Shown piece by piece: positions 15,589-23,194 of a stretch of DNA of 25,607 nt. Source of the DNA: UBA1100 sp964533265 (GTDB lineage: Bacteria; Verrucomicrobiota; Verrucomicrobiia; Limisphaerales; UBA1100); the NCBI GenBank assembly GCA_964533265.1, contig CAZHJW010000014.1:1-25607 (forward strand). Direction: 5' to 3'. Each line of letters begins with the position of its first letter. The first letter of the stretch is position 1. A program made the position numbers and the translations under genes. The notes beneath the pieces are model-generated. The model worked only from the letters and a program-made list of their open reading frames with translations, searched no databases and was not told where the DNA came from.

Positions 15589-16616
15589 ACACCCCTGCCC
15601 AAGTCGGCTTCCGTATGCCGGCCGAGTGGGAGCCACACGTAGGCACCTGGCTCACATGGCCCCGTCAAGAAGGAATCAGTTTCTCAGGCCTCTACGATCG
15701 TATCCCGCCGGTTTTCGCTACGATGGTGCGCGCCCTATCCAACGGGGAAGGCATCTTCATTAATGTCTGGGACGCCACCATGGAGGAAGAGGCACGTACG
15801 GTGCTTAAATCCCATGACGCTTTAAGCGACAATATACAATTCTTCCATCACCGCGCCTACGAACCTTGGTGCCGCGATCATGGTCCGGTATTCGTAAAAA
15901 ACAACAACACACGGGCCGTTATCAGCTGGGATTACAATGCCTGGGGTGGAAAATATCCACCCTACGATCTGGATGACCAAATTCCCGATCAAATTGCACG
16001 CGTACGAAACCTTGAATGTTTCAAACCCAAAATGGTTCTGGAAGGAGGCTCCATTGAAGTTAATGGGACTGGAACCCTGCTTGCCACCGAAAGTTGCCTT
16101 TTAAACTCAAATCGAAACCCAACGCTCGACAAATCAGAGATCGAAAACCGATTATGCAATTATCTGGGTGTCACAAACATTGTTTGGCTGAAAGAAGGTA
16201 TTGCAGGAGATGATACCGATGGGCATATCGACGATATTGCACGATTTGTTGACACTCAAACGGTCATCATCGCTGTGGAAGAAAATCCAGCCGATGAAAA
16301 CCATACTCCCCTTCAAGCGAACCTTGAACGACTTCGAAGTGTGCGCACAGAGAAAGATTCTCCACTAGGGATTATTGAATTACCCATGCCCGGTGCCGTG
16401 GAATTAAACGGGGAGCGACTGCCTGCCAGTTACGCTAATTTTTATATCGGTAATTCAGTAGTCTTACTGCCCACCTACAACCATCCCAACGACCAAGAAG
16501 CTAAAATTATTTTACAGGATTGCTTCCCTACTCGAGAGGTAATTGACATTGATTCTACTGATCTGGTTTGGGGACTTGGCTCCTTTCATTGCCTCACTCA
16601 ACAGGAACCTGCCTGA
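15585..16616 (+). CDS. aguA: Agmatine deiminase (apparent CTG start)
   Basis: Hydrolyses agmatine to N-carbamoylputrescine and ammonia, a step from arginine to putrescine. All peptidyl-arginine-deiminase-type motifs are present: FRMPAEWEPH (9-18), RDHGP (97-101), EGGSIE (153-158), GDDTDGHIDD (208-217, H214) and the catalytic Cys in GSFHCLTQQ (C336). From the CTG at 15585 the protein has 343 residues, within the usual range. The CTG has a perfect AAGGAGG (15571-15577) 7 nt upstream and overlaps the previous stop as CTGA. The alternatives are worse: the GTG at 15543 lies 46 nt inside the previous gene, and the ATG at 15615 lacks a ribosome site and removes conserved N-terminal residues. The next enzyme, N-carbamoylputrescine amidase, is not nearby. 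Confidence 0.93.
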   Translation: MNTPAQVGFRMPAEWEPHVGTWLTWPRQEGISFSGLYDRIPPVFATMVRALSNGEGIFINVWDATMEEEARTVLKSHDALSDNIQFFHHRAYEPWCRDHGPVFVKNNNTRAVISWDYNAWGGKYPPYDLDDQIPDQIARVRNLECFKPKMVLEGGSIEVNGTGTLLATESCLLNSNRNPTLDKSEIENRLCNYLGVTNIVWLKEGIAGDDTDGHIDDIARFVDTQTVIIAVEENPADENHTPLQANLERLRSVRTEKDSPLGIIELPMPGAVELNGERLPASYANFYIGNSVVLLPTYNHPNDQEAKIILQDCFPTREVIDIDSTDLVWGLGSFHCLTQQEPA

Positions 16617-16622
16617 ACCCAT

Positions 16623-16628
16623 TATAAT
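16623..16628 (+). promoter_or_regulatory. Candidate -10 box for the Usp-NhaD genes
   Basis: A perfect TATAAT lies 64 nt before the Usp-like start codon, in the 76-nt gap after aguA. I see no good -35 box at 16-18 nt upstream and no extended -10, so an activator or an alternative sigma factor would be needed if it is real. Confidence 0.25.
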
Positions 16629-16692
16629 TTAGAGAACTTTTTGGAATCGAATTGCCTTGCAGCTTATGTGGTGAGTTCGCTTCAATCACCGC

Positions 16693-17541
16693 ATGAGTTC
16701 GGTGGATCAATTTGCCAGTGTCTTCAATGCCGCCAGCAAAACAATATTTCAATACAAGCCGCCTTCAATGGCGAAGGCTCTGGTCGTAACCGATCTCAAG
16801 AGCGAAGCAGCAAACAAATACATGGAAAATGCGAAGGCGTTCTTTTCCTCGATAGATGGCTCGTGGGATACCCTTAGCTCAGAAAACTTCAAAACTGTCA
16901 GGGAACTACTTGATCTGGTGGAAAACAAAAATCCTGACCTAATCATTACCTACCGCCATTTACACAGCGAAGCATGGCAGTGGCCTCACAGCCTTGGAGA
17001 ACATCTGGACGTATTAATTCAGGTCACCGAGCCACCCGTAGCGATCATGCCTCACCCTGATCGCGAAGGAGTACCTGAGCATGCGGTGAAAACTACCGAC
17101 AGTGTCATGGCTGTTAACGAACATTTAGTGGGCGAAGACGGCCTTGTGAATCACGCTATCTTTATGACTGATACCGGAGGCTCTCTACATCTTACCCACA
17201 TTGAGGACGACTCGATTTTCAATCGCTATATGGAAGTGATTGGTAAGATTCCTGAAATAGACACGGACATCGCGAGAGAGACTATCCAAGCTCAATTACT
17301 TGGCGAACCATCGGATTACATTGACTCTTGCGAAACAGTCCTTAACGAAAAACACGCAAACCTAAAAGTCATCAAGCACATCGCTCATGGCCACCCATTG
17401 GAAGAATACCGAAAAGTTGTTTCTGAAAACAAAATCTCTCTAGTCGTCCTGCAGGCACACGACGAAAATCAGTTGGCTATGAACGCCACCGCCTATTCCC
17501 TGGCCGTGGAATTAAGAACCACTCCACTATTAATTGTGTAA
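16693..17541 (+). CDS. Universal stress protein (UspA-like), probable tandem domain
   Basis: A 282-residue soluble protein. The N-terminal part (about 25-125) begins with a strand AKALVVTDL and ends with VTEPPVAIMPHP. The second part (about 145-282) has HAIFMTDTGGSLHLTHIEDD and closes with ISLVVLQAHDENQLAMNATAYS and ELRTTPLLIV. Each half follows the Usp pattern of a first strand, a His/Asp strand, and a final strand after a polar loop. The nucleotide-binding GxxGxxGS-type loop is not preserved, so ATP binding is doubtful. It lies 9 nt before the NhaD antiporter gene, and Usp domains are known to accompany or fuse to ion transporters, so a regulatory role for the antiporter is a reasonable inference. 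There is no clear ribosome site before the ATG at 16693. Family assignment is moderate. Confidence 0.75.
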   Translation: MSSVDQFASVFNAASKTIFQYKPPSMAKALVVTDLKSEAANKYMENAKAFFSSIDGSWDTLSSENFKTVRELLDLVENKNPDLIITYRHLHSEAWQWPHSLGEHLDVLIQVTEPPVAIMPHPDREGVPEHAVKTTDSVMAVNEHLVGEDGLVNHAIFMTDTGGSLHLTHIEDDSIFNRYMEVIGKIPEIDTDIARETIQAQLLGEPSDYIDSCETVLNEKHANLKVIKHIAHGHPLEEYRKVVSENKISLVVLQAHDENQLAMNATAYSLAVELRTTPLLIV

Positions 17542-17550
17542 GGAGAAATA

Positions 17551-19125
17551 ATGAGCGAAGCCACTGATAACGCACCTGCCAAGAAATTACACAATCCACT
17601 ACATGTCACCATTGCTGTGACAATAGTCACGACTGTGTGTGCTGTAATGCTACACTCCCAAGGCACACCCCCGAAGTATGTATTTGGTCTCCTTCTGGCT
17701 GTTACTCTAGGCATGCTTGCTCTGGAAAAGGTCAACAAAGCCATTCTTGTACTACTTGGAGCAGGCATTGCCCTTCTATTGGGGTTCTCGCATAAAGAAA
17801 TTTCGAAGCACCTGATTGAAGCAGTGAGTCACGGTGGAGACTCCGCTCATTCGATTCCATCTTACATTGTGATGATCGACTGGGGCACAATTGGTATCAT
17901 TATTGGCTCAACGATCTTTGTAACACTTATTTCGCGTAGCGGCCTTTTCGCATGGATTAGTGTGAAAATCCTCAAAGCTTCCCGAGGAGACCCCTTCAAA
18001 TTGCTTATTTGTTTCTCCGGCCTAACGGTGGTGTTTAGCGCCTTCCTAAACAACGTCACGGCCATGATCATTGTGGGTTCCCTCACTATTGTGGCCTGCA
18101 AAAAACTAAAACTGTCGGCCATGCCTTTTTTATTGGCTGAAGGCATTTATACCAATATCGGCGGCCTGCTAACTCTGATTTCCTCCATCCCCAACATTAT
18201 TGTGGGAACAGCTGCAGGAATTGGGTATGCGGAGTTCCTAAAGGTCGCAGGGCCATATTGTCTAATCGCCTTTGTAGCTACACTGTATTTAGCACGATTC
18301 CTCTTCAAAATTAAACCCATAGCCAACGAGGAGGAAAAGGCCACGGCCGAAGCCATGGTCGATGCTTTCGATGAGTGGGAAACAGTAAAGGATCGAAAGT
18401 TCTTTTACATGTCGGCTTGTGTTCTAGGAGCGATCATTCTTGGGTTCGCATTAAAAGACTCCATTCCTCTACTCAAGCATCCAGACATTGGATTAGAGGT
18501 GATTGCCCTCATGGGAGCCGCCGTCATGCTTGTTATTTATCCGACCGATGTGGAGAGTGTTCTAAACGAAGTAGAGTGGACCCTGGTTCTCTTCTTCCTA
18601 GGCCTCTTTACATTACTGGGAGTCATGGAACACGCAGGTGTCCTCGCAATGATTGGCGACTGGCTTAAATCACCCCTGAGTTCTGGACCAATTAAAGGGC
18701 CTGTTGTTATGATGTGGAGCAGCGCATTTTTCAGCGGCCTAACTGACAACATACCGCTGGCAGCCGTACTGGCCAAAGTGCTCGGCGGTTTTCAATCTCA
18801 GATCACCGAACTAAACTGGTTCGCCGATTACGGCCACATGCTTTGGTGGAGCCTGATTTTCGGGGCCGGCCTAGGAGGCAACTTCACCCCTATCGGCAGT
18901 GCCTCAACAGTGGTAGCCATTGGCATTCTCAAAAAGGAAGGTCACAATGTCACCTTCATGCAATACGTCAAAATTGGAGCCATTGTCGTGCTTGTCCAGT
19001 TGTTATTGGCAACCGGCTATCTCTTTGGAGCTGAGAAAATAGGTCTCATCAAGAAATTAGACCCAAACAAGACGAAAACTGAACAATCCAACGGACATGA
19101 TAACAACGGCTCTGATGGACATTGA
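17551..19125 (+). CDS. nhaD: NhaD-type Na+/H+ antiporter
   Basis: A 524-residue inner-membrane protein of the ArsB/NhaD (ion transporter) superfamily with about 12 hydrophobic segments. Family landmarks include FLNNVTAMIIVGS (near N167), a TNIGGLLTLISSIPNIIVG loop (about 205-225), the conserved TDNIPLAAVL (T398-D399-N400) and GGNFTPIGSAS (from G442). These match NhaD better than arsenite permeases: the second half carries the NhaD TDNIPLAA wording, and no arsR, arsC or arsA gene is nearby. NhaD exports Na+ (or Li+) in exchange for H+, which suits a saline habitat. The start ATG has an AGGAGA site (17541-17546). The C-terminus is a polar tail (NGHDNNGSDGH). It is co-transcribed with the Usp-like gene. 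Confidence 0.88.
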   Translation: MSEATDNAPAKKLHNPLHVTIAVTIVTTVCAVMLHSQGTPPKYVFGLLLAVTLGMLALEKVNKAILVLLGAGIALLLGFSHKEISKHLIEAVSHGGDSAHSIPSYIVMIDWGTIGIIIGSTIFVTLISRSGLFAWISVKILKASRGDPFKLLICFSGLTVVFSAFLNNVTAMIIVGSLTIVACKKLKLSAMPFLLAEGIYTNIGGLLTLISSIPNIIVGTAAGIGYAEFLKVAGPYCLIAFVATLYLARFLFKIKPIANEEEKATAEAMVDAFDEWETVKDRKFFYMSACVLGAIILGFALKDSIPLLKHPDIGLEVIALMGAAVMLVIYPTDVESVLNEVEWTLVLFFLGLFTLLGVMEHAGVLAMIGDWLKSPLSSGPIKGPVVMMWSSAFFSGLTDNIPLAAVLAKVLGGFQSQITELNWFADYGHMLWWSLIFGAGLGGNFTPIGSASTVVAIGILKKEGHNVTFMQYVKIGAIVVLVQLLLATGYLFGAEKIGLIKKLDPNKTKTEQSNGHDNNGSDGH

Positions 19126-19150
19126 CCCACGGTTCATTTCCTGTTAGAAG
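19122..19150 (+). promoter_or_regulatory. Candidate promoter for ilvB
   Basis: TTGACC (19122-19127) and TAGAAG (19145-19150) are separated by 17 nt. The first overlaps the nhaD stop. Transcription would start near 19157, giving a leader of about 165 nt that includes the hairpin at 19256-19283. Match quality is moderate. Confidence 0.3.
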
Positions 19151-19240
19151 TCCCTCCCCCGAACGTGTTAAACCTATCACTACAAACCTTAAGCCTACCG
19201 GTATTACTCACTGATGCCGCTGGGCCCTGTCAAGGCTAGG

Positions 19241-19327
19241 ATGAATTTCGACAAGGACCCGCGGCTGGAAACGGTCGTGGGTCTTTTTATTTCGCCTAAA
19301 TCAGCAGCCAAACCGAAGCACCAATGA
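19241..19327 (+). CDS. Possible 28-codon leader ORF before ilvB
   Basis: ATG at 19241, with AAGG 5 nt upstream, opens a 28-codon frame that ends in a TGA overlapping the ilvB ATG (ATGA). An in-frame ATG at 19214 would extend it to 37 codons. The peptide contains LETVVGLFI, which includes Leu, Val and Ile codons but no long run of them as in enteric ilv leaders. It runs through the hairpin at 19256-19283. It might couple translation into ilvB, which lacks its own ribosome site, or be chance. Confidence 0.3.
   Translation: MNFDKDPRLETVVGLFISPKSAAKPKHQ
19256..19291 (+). terminator. Terminator-like hairpin in the ilvB leader (possible attenuator)
   Basis: A 10-bp stem, GACCCGCGGC with GTCGTGGGTC (three G-T pairs), has an 8-nt loop and is followed directly by TTTTTATT. 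It ends 33 nt before the ilvB ATG. No promoter is visible in the remaining gap, so ilvB transcription must pass through it. That makes an attenuator more likely than a simple nhaD terminator. GCCGC at 19216-19220 is complementary to GCGGC at 19261-19265 and could form a competing antiterminator pairing. Confidence 0.6.
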
Positions 19328-21171
19328 CCAGCAAAGCCAGAAAAACTAAAAGTATCCGCCGCAAGCTCGGCAAACCGATGAAAGGCTGTGAAATCCTTGT
19401 GGATGCTCTGGAGCGCGAAGGAGTAGATACAATCTTCGCCTATCCTGGCGGTGCTAGCATGGAGCTTCATCAGGCACTGACCAAATCCAAGCAAATTCGC
19501 ACCATCCTGCCTCGTCACGAACAAGGAGGAGTATTTGCTGCGGAAGGATATGCGCGTGCTACTGGCAGGGCCGGCGTATGCATGGCTACCAGCGGCCCAG
19601 GTGCCACCAATCTCGTTACGGGCATTGCCGATGCCTGGATGGACAGCACTCCATTAGTGGCTCTCACCGGTCAGGTGCCACAGGCCATGATCGGCAAGGG
19701 CGCTTTTCAGGAAACCGATTTCTACGGAATGACACTGGGCGTGGTTAAGCACAGCTATCTTATCACCGATATCCGTGAAATTCCACGCGTCGTAAAGGAA
19801 GCTTTTCATATAGCCCAAACAGGCCGTCCTGGACCGGTGATTATCGATTTTCCAAAGAACATCCAACAACAGACAGCGCAACCTCTCTGGCCAACCAAAC
19901 TTGATTTACCTGGCTACCACCCCTGCCCAAAAGCAGACGATCTGGAACTCAACGAAATTATCGGGCTCATTGAAAAGGCTAAACGGCCCGTTCTGTATGT
20001 GGGCGGCGGGATTATCACAGCCAACGCTTCCAAGGAACTCCGCACCTTTGCTGAAGCTACGAAAATACCCGTTACGACCACCATCATGGGAGTGGGGGCC
20101 TTCCCGGAAAACGATGCGCTCTCCCTCCGCTGGCTTGGCATGCACGGGGCCGCATACGCCAATTGGGCTGTAAGTGGCGAACTACGTAAAGACACCAAAG
20201 GAAATGTTTGCAAGATTGCCGATGGAGCGGATCTGCTTTTAGCCTTCGGAGTTAGGTTTGACGACCGAGTAACTGGCAAGGTGGATAAATTCTGTGAACA
20301 CGGCACCATTGTCCACGTCGATCTGGATCACTCTGAACACAATAAGAATAGGCAAGTTCAACTACCTGTACATAGTGACCTAAAATTTGCACTTAGCAAA
20401 CTGATCAAAATGGTTAAAACCCGGCCAATCAAAGCCCGTTTTAACAAATGGCATAAACAAATCGCTGAATGGAAACAACGTGCGCCTTTGAGATACGAAG
20501 CAACCAATGAAGTGATGAGCTCTTCCCATATAAAGGAACAGCTTAAAGGCAAAGAAGATCAAGTCATCCTTCCTCAACATGCCATTGCCACCCTTTATAA
20601 GGAAAGTAAAGGTAACGCCATTATCACCACAGGTGTGGGTCAACACCAAATGTGGGCCGGTCAACACTATCAATACAAACACCCAAGGCAGCTGATTACT
20701 AGTGCAGGCCTTGGCGCTATGGGCTTTGGCTACCCCGCTGCACTTGGAGTAAAAGTCGCGCATCCGAATAAGGAGGTGGTGGATATCGACGGCGATGGCT
20801 CCTTCCTTATGAACATCCAGGAATTGGCTACGGCTAAGATTGAGAAAATCAATGCGAAGGCACTTGTTTTGAATAACCAGCACCTAGGAATGGTAGTACA
20901 ATGGGAAGACCGTTTTTATAAAGGCAACCGTGGTCACACCTATCTTGGTAATCCGGATGATCCCATGTCTGTATATCCCGACTATCCCACCATGTGCGCA
21001 GGCTTCGGGGTCAAATGCGAACGCGTAATGTACAAGAAGGACCTAAGGGCAGCCATACGCCGCATGCTAACCGCAAAGGAACCTTACGTTTTGGATGTGA
21101 TCACTCCCTACACCGAGCACGTATTTCCCTTCATACCGGCTGGCCATACCGTTGCCGATATGATCTACTAG
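19324..21171 (+). CDS. ilvB: Acetolactate synthase, large (catalytic) subunit
   Basis: Condenses two pyruvates (or pyruvate and 2-ketobutyrate) in the first common step of Val/Leu/Ile synthesis, using ThDP, Mg2+ and FAD. The 615 residues are slightly long because of a basic N-terminal extension of about 18. Motifs: GCEILVDALEREGVDTIFAY (21-40), then PGG; catalytic E66 in PRHEQGG; GPGATNLVTGIADAW; and the ThDP-Mg site with D491 (GDGS) and N518 (NNQHLG). The HLGMVVQWED wording favours true acetolactate synthase over other ThDP enzymes. There is no ribosome site before the ATG at 19324; an in-frame ATG at 19378 (M19) is an alternative. The regulatory small subunit ilvN and ilvC are not adjacent. 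The next gene starts 4 nt after the stop. Confidence 0.95.
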   Translation: MTSKARKTKSIRRKLGKPMKGCEILVDALEREGVDTIFAYPGGASMELHQALTKSKQIRTILPRHEQGGVFAAEGYARATGRAGVCMATSGPGATNLVTGIADAWMDSTPLVALTGQVPQAMIGKGAFQETDFYGMTLGVVKHSYLITDIREIPRVVKEAFHIAQTGRPGPVIIDFPKNIQQQTAQPLWPTKLDLPGYHPCPKADDLELNEIIGLIEKAKRPVLYVGGGIITANASKELRTFAEATKIPVTTTIMGVGAFPENDALSLRWLGMHGAAYANWAVSGELRKDTKGNVCKIADGADLLLAFGVRFDDRVTGKVDKFCEHGTIVHVDLDHSEHNKNRQVQLPVHSDLKFALSKLIKMVKTRPIKARFNKWHKQIAEWKQRAPLRYEATNEVMSSSHIKEQLKGKEDQVILPQHAIATLYKESKGNAIITTGVGQHQMWAGQHYQYKHPRQLITSAGLGAMGFGYPAALGVKVAHPNKEVVDIDGDGSFLMNIQELATAKIEKINAKALVLNNQHLGMVVQWEDRFYKGNRGHTYLGNPDDPMSVYPDYPTMCAGFGVKCERVMYKKDLRAAIRRMLTAKEPYVLDVITPYTEHVFPFIPAGHTVADMIY

Positions 21172-21175
21172 GACC

Positions 21176-22234
21176 ATGAGGTTAGCTCTTACCTTTCTGC
21201 TTTGTGGGTCTTACACCCAAGCTGCTGAAAACCCACTGTCCTTAAGCAAACACAAACTAGGAGAATCTCCAGCTGGTTTCAAAATCATTCGCGTTGGCCC
21301 CGGTAAACCGGGCACCGCAAAGGTAATTAGAGCCGCTGTCCCCAACGCGACCACCGGAGCAATGGAGGAGCAGCGCGTCTTGGAAGTTACCGGTGGTGAT
21401 TCCAATTCCAGCCACTACACCCTGCTTCTGCTCGAAAAACCCAAGCAAAAGGACTTTGTCTGCTCAACCCGATTTAAGATTACCAATGGGACCGGCGTAC
21501 GTGCGGCCGGCCTTGTCTTCCGCATGCAACCCAACCTCAAAGACTACTATCTACTAGCCATAAAGCCCTTGTCCAAGGAAGCTTTCTGGACCGTTTTTAA
21601 AAACAATTTACCCGTAAAAGGATTCCGATATGATGACGAGCAGTTTACTCCGCCAAATGACGGCTGGCAGTCAATCAAACTAACCTGCGAAAACAACAAC
21701 TTAAAGTGGACCCTGAACCATCGACGCGACTTTATCACATATGATCCGAAAAAAGTCCCCGACTACCGTGTTGGCACCGTTGGGTATTGGGTAAGAAGCG
21801 ATTCACAAGTCCAATTTGCCGCCCCGCGGATAAACACCTTGCAAGAGGAAAGAAAGCTTCAGCTGGTAAATCTTTTATTCAAAATCGCTCGTGACAATAC
21901 CCGGGTTTTATCCCTCCAATTAGCCGCCCGCCCCACAGAAGGGACTGCTCCGGTCGTCGTAGCCAGTACAGACTCAAAAGAGATCGGCAAACCAGCACAT
22001 GAAGTTATCACCAAAGTTCTAGAGACAAGAGAAAATTTCTACGGACATAATGAGAAAGGGGTCGCCACGGTTACTGTCCCGGTAAAAGACCGTAACGGGG
22101 ACACTGTCGCTGTAACTCGAATGCGGCTAAGGAGTAAAAAAGAAAACACCGAGCGCAAAGATTTGAACTACGGGAACACCATCGCAAAGCAGCTTCAAGC
22201 AGAAATTCCTGATCTCCATTTTCTCTTCAAATAG
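21176..22234 (+). CDS. Secreted protein with lectin-like N-domain and Cache-like C-domain
   Basis: I do not recognise a named gene. The 352-residue product starts with a short signal peptide (RLALTFLLCGSYTQA). Residues about 20-220 look like a beta-sandwich of the LamG/DUF1080 kind, with AGLVFRMQPNLKDYYLLAI, DGWQSIKLTCENNNLKWTLN and RVGTVGYWVRSDSQVQF at the expected places. Residues about 230-350 have features of a Cache sensor domain (VVASTDSKEIGKP, then GVATVTVPVKDRNGDTVAVTRMRLR). Such a pairing suggests periplasmic ligand binding, but there is no transmembrane helix or signalling domain to pass the signal on. Its ATG is 4 nt after the ilvB stop, so it is probably co-transcribed with it. 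Domain assignments are by eye and tentative; the coding call itself is firm. Confidence 0.8.
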   Translation: MRLALTFLLCGSYTQAAENPLSLSKHKLGESPAGFKIIRVGPGKPGTAKVIRAAVPNATTGAMEEQRVLEVTGGDSNSSHYTLLLLEKPKQKDFVCSTRFKITNGTGVRAAGLVFRMQPNLKDYYLLAIKPLSKEAFWTVFKNNLPVKGFRYDDEQFTPPNDGWQSIKLTCENNNLKWTLNHRRDFITYDPKKVPDYRVGTVGYWVRSDSQVQFAAPRINTLQEERKLQLVNLLFKIARDNTRVLSLQLAARPTEGTAPVVVASTDSKEIGKPAHEVITKVLETRENFYGHNEKGVATVTVPVKDRNGDTVAVTRMRLRSKKENTERKDLNYGNTIAKQLQAEIPDLHFLFK

Positions 22235-22235
22235 T

Positions 22236-23186
22236 TTATCTTGGAAGCGACAACTGCTTCGCAGGCAAGGAACTCGGACGCCTTCGCGCTGCCGGAAAGT
22301 CCCAGGTTGAAACAACCCGCTGGCCTCCAGATATTTCGACCCCTCCTCGAATAGTCTTCCGCATCAATGGTCTCCCTCTGATATTATCTCCAACATACAT
22401 TTGGCGCCCAATAAGTTCCCCTCCTGAACTAATGGTGCAGTAGAGATAATTACGAGCATGACACTGGAAAAAAACATGGACAACCCCCGAAGCATCGATC
22501 TCAAAACCCAAATCCGGTCGCGGCATTTGAATCATAGTTCCCAAGGCCATAACATTGTAGATCTTAAAATTTGGTCTGTTATCGTCCGACACCTTTACGT
22601 ACATAAAGGGTTTACTATTTATACGCGCTTTCTGCAGCGTGTAACGTCGAACCTCCGGAGCCAATCCACCGCGTGCTGTCGATACGCCTCGCTCAAGCGT
22701 CGCAATATCATGACCACGCATGACCTGAAAGCGTGCTGGAAAAGCCTCGATTCTCTTATCCCCCCAGTTTGGAACAACGATAGATGCCGAAACCGTATAT
22801 TCGCCTGGCTCGGAGAAATCAAAGAAAGAATCTAACCGAAATTCACGACCCACTACACCTCCTGCCTTGAGAACAAAAACATCTCCGTCCGAAGGATCGT
22901 CCTGTTTTGGGACTAGAACTCCCTTGCCTCTGGTAACTGTGAATTGAATCCAATTCTTTTCGTTGGCCAATACGGCCAACTGATCAGAATTATTGCGGAT
23001 CGAAACAGAAACGATCACACGTTCATCAAGAACGAAGTTATCGCGCCCACTATCCACCCGCACATCAAGCAACTGACCGTGAATTCCAGGAACACAACAC
23101 AAACCTATCACCCATAAGAAGAACCTCCCCACAGATTCAGATTTGCACAATTGGTTTACTTTCGCGAGGTGAAATCGAATATTCAA
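22236..23186 (-). CDS. Secreted beta-rich protein of unknown function
   Basis: I do not recognise it. The frame begins at TTG 23186, 8 nt after the glycosyltransferase stop; a GTG at 23132 would give a tighter signal peptide (GRFFLWVIGLCCVPGIHG) and may be the true start. After the signal sequence, residues about 38-155 have alternating strands (LLDVRVDSGRDNFVLDERVI, EPGEYTVSASIVVPNWG) typical of an Ig-like or cohesin-like sandwich. Residues about 165-300 are a second beta-rich region with FEIDASGVVHVFFQ and RNYLYCTISSGGELIGRQ. No catalytic motif or lipobox is clear. It is the last gene of the FmdB-AcyP-phosphoesterase-GT9 run and its stop is one base from that of the opposite-strand gene. 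Periplasmic location is predicted; function is open. Confidence 0.75.
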   Translation of the reverse strand: MNIRFHLAKVNQLCKSESVGRFFLWVIGLCCVPGIHGQLLDVRVDSGRDNFVLDERVIVSVSIRNNSDQLAVLANEKNWIQFTVTRGKGVLVPKQDDPSDGDVFVLKAGGVVGREFRLDSFFDFSEPGEYTVSASIVVPNWGDKRIEAFPARFQVMRGHDIATLERGVSTARGGLAPEVRRYTLQKARINSKPFMYVKVSDDNRPNFKIYNVMALGTMIQMPRPDLGFEIDASGVVHVFFQCHARNYLYCTISSGGELIGRQMYVGDNIRGRPLMRKTIRGGVEISGGQRVVSTWDFPAARRRPSSLPAKQLSLPR

Positions 23187-23194
23187 TCACCGAG

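Noticed and set aside
17551..19125. Arsenite efflux pump (ArsB) instead of NhaD
   Set aside because: The same superfamily, but the TDNIPLAA and GGNFTPIGSAS wording fits NhaD and no ars genes are nearby.
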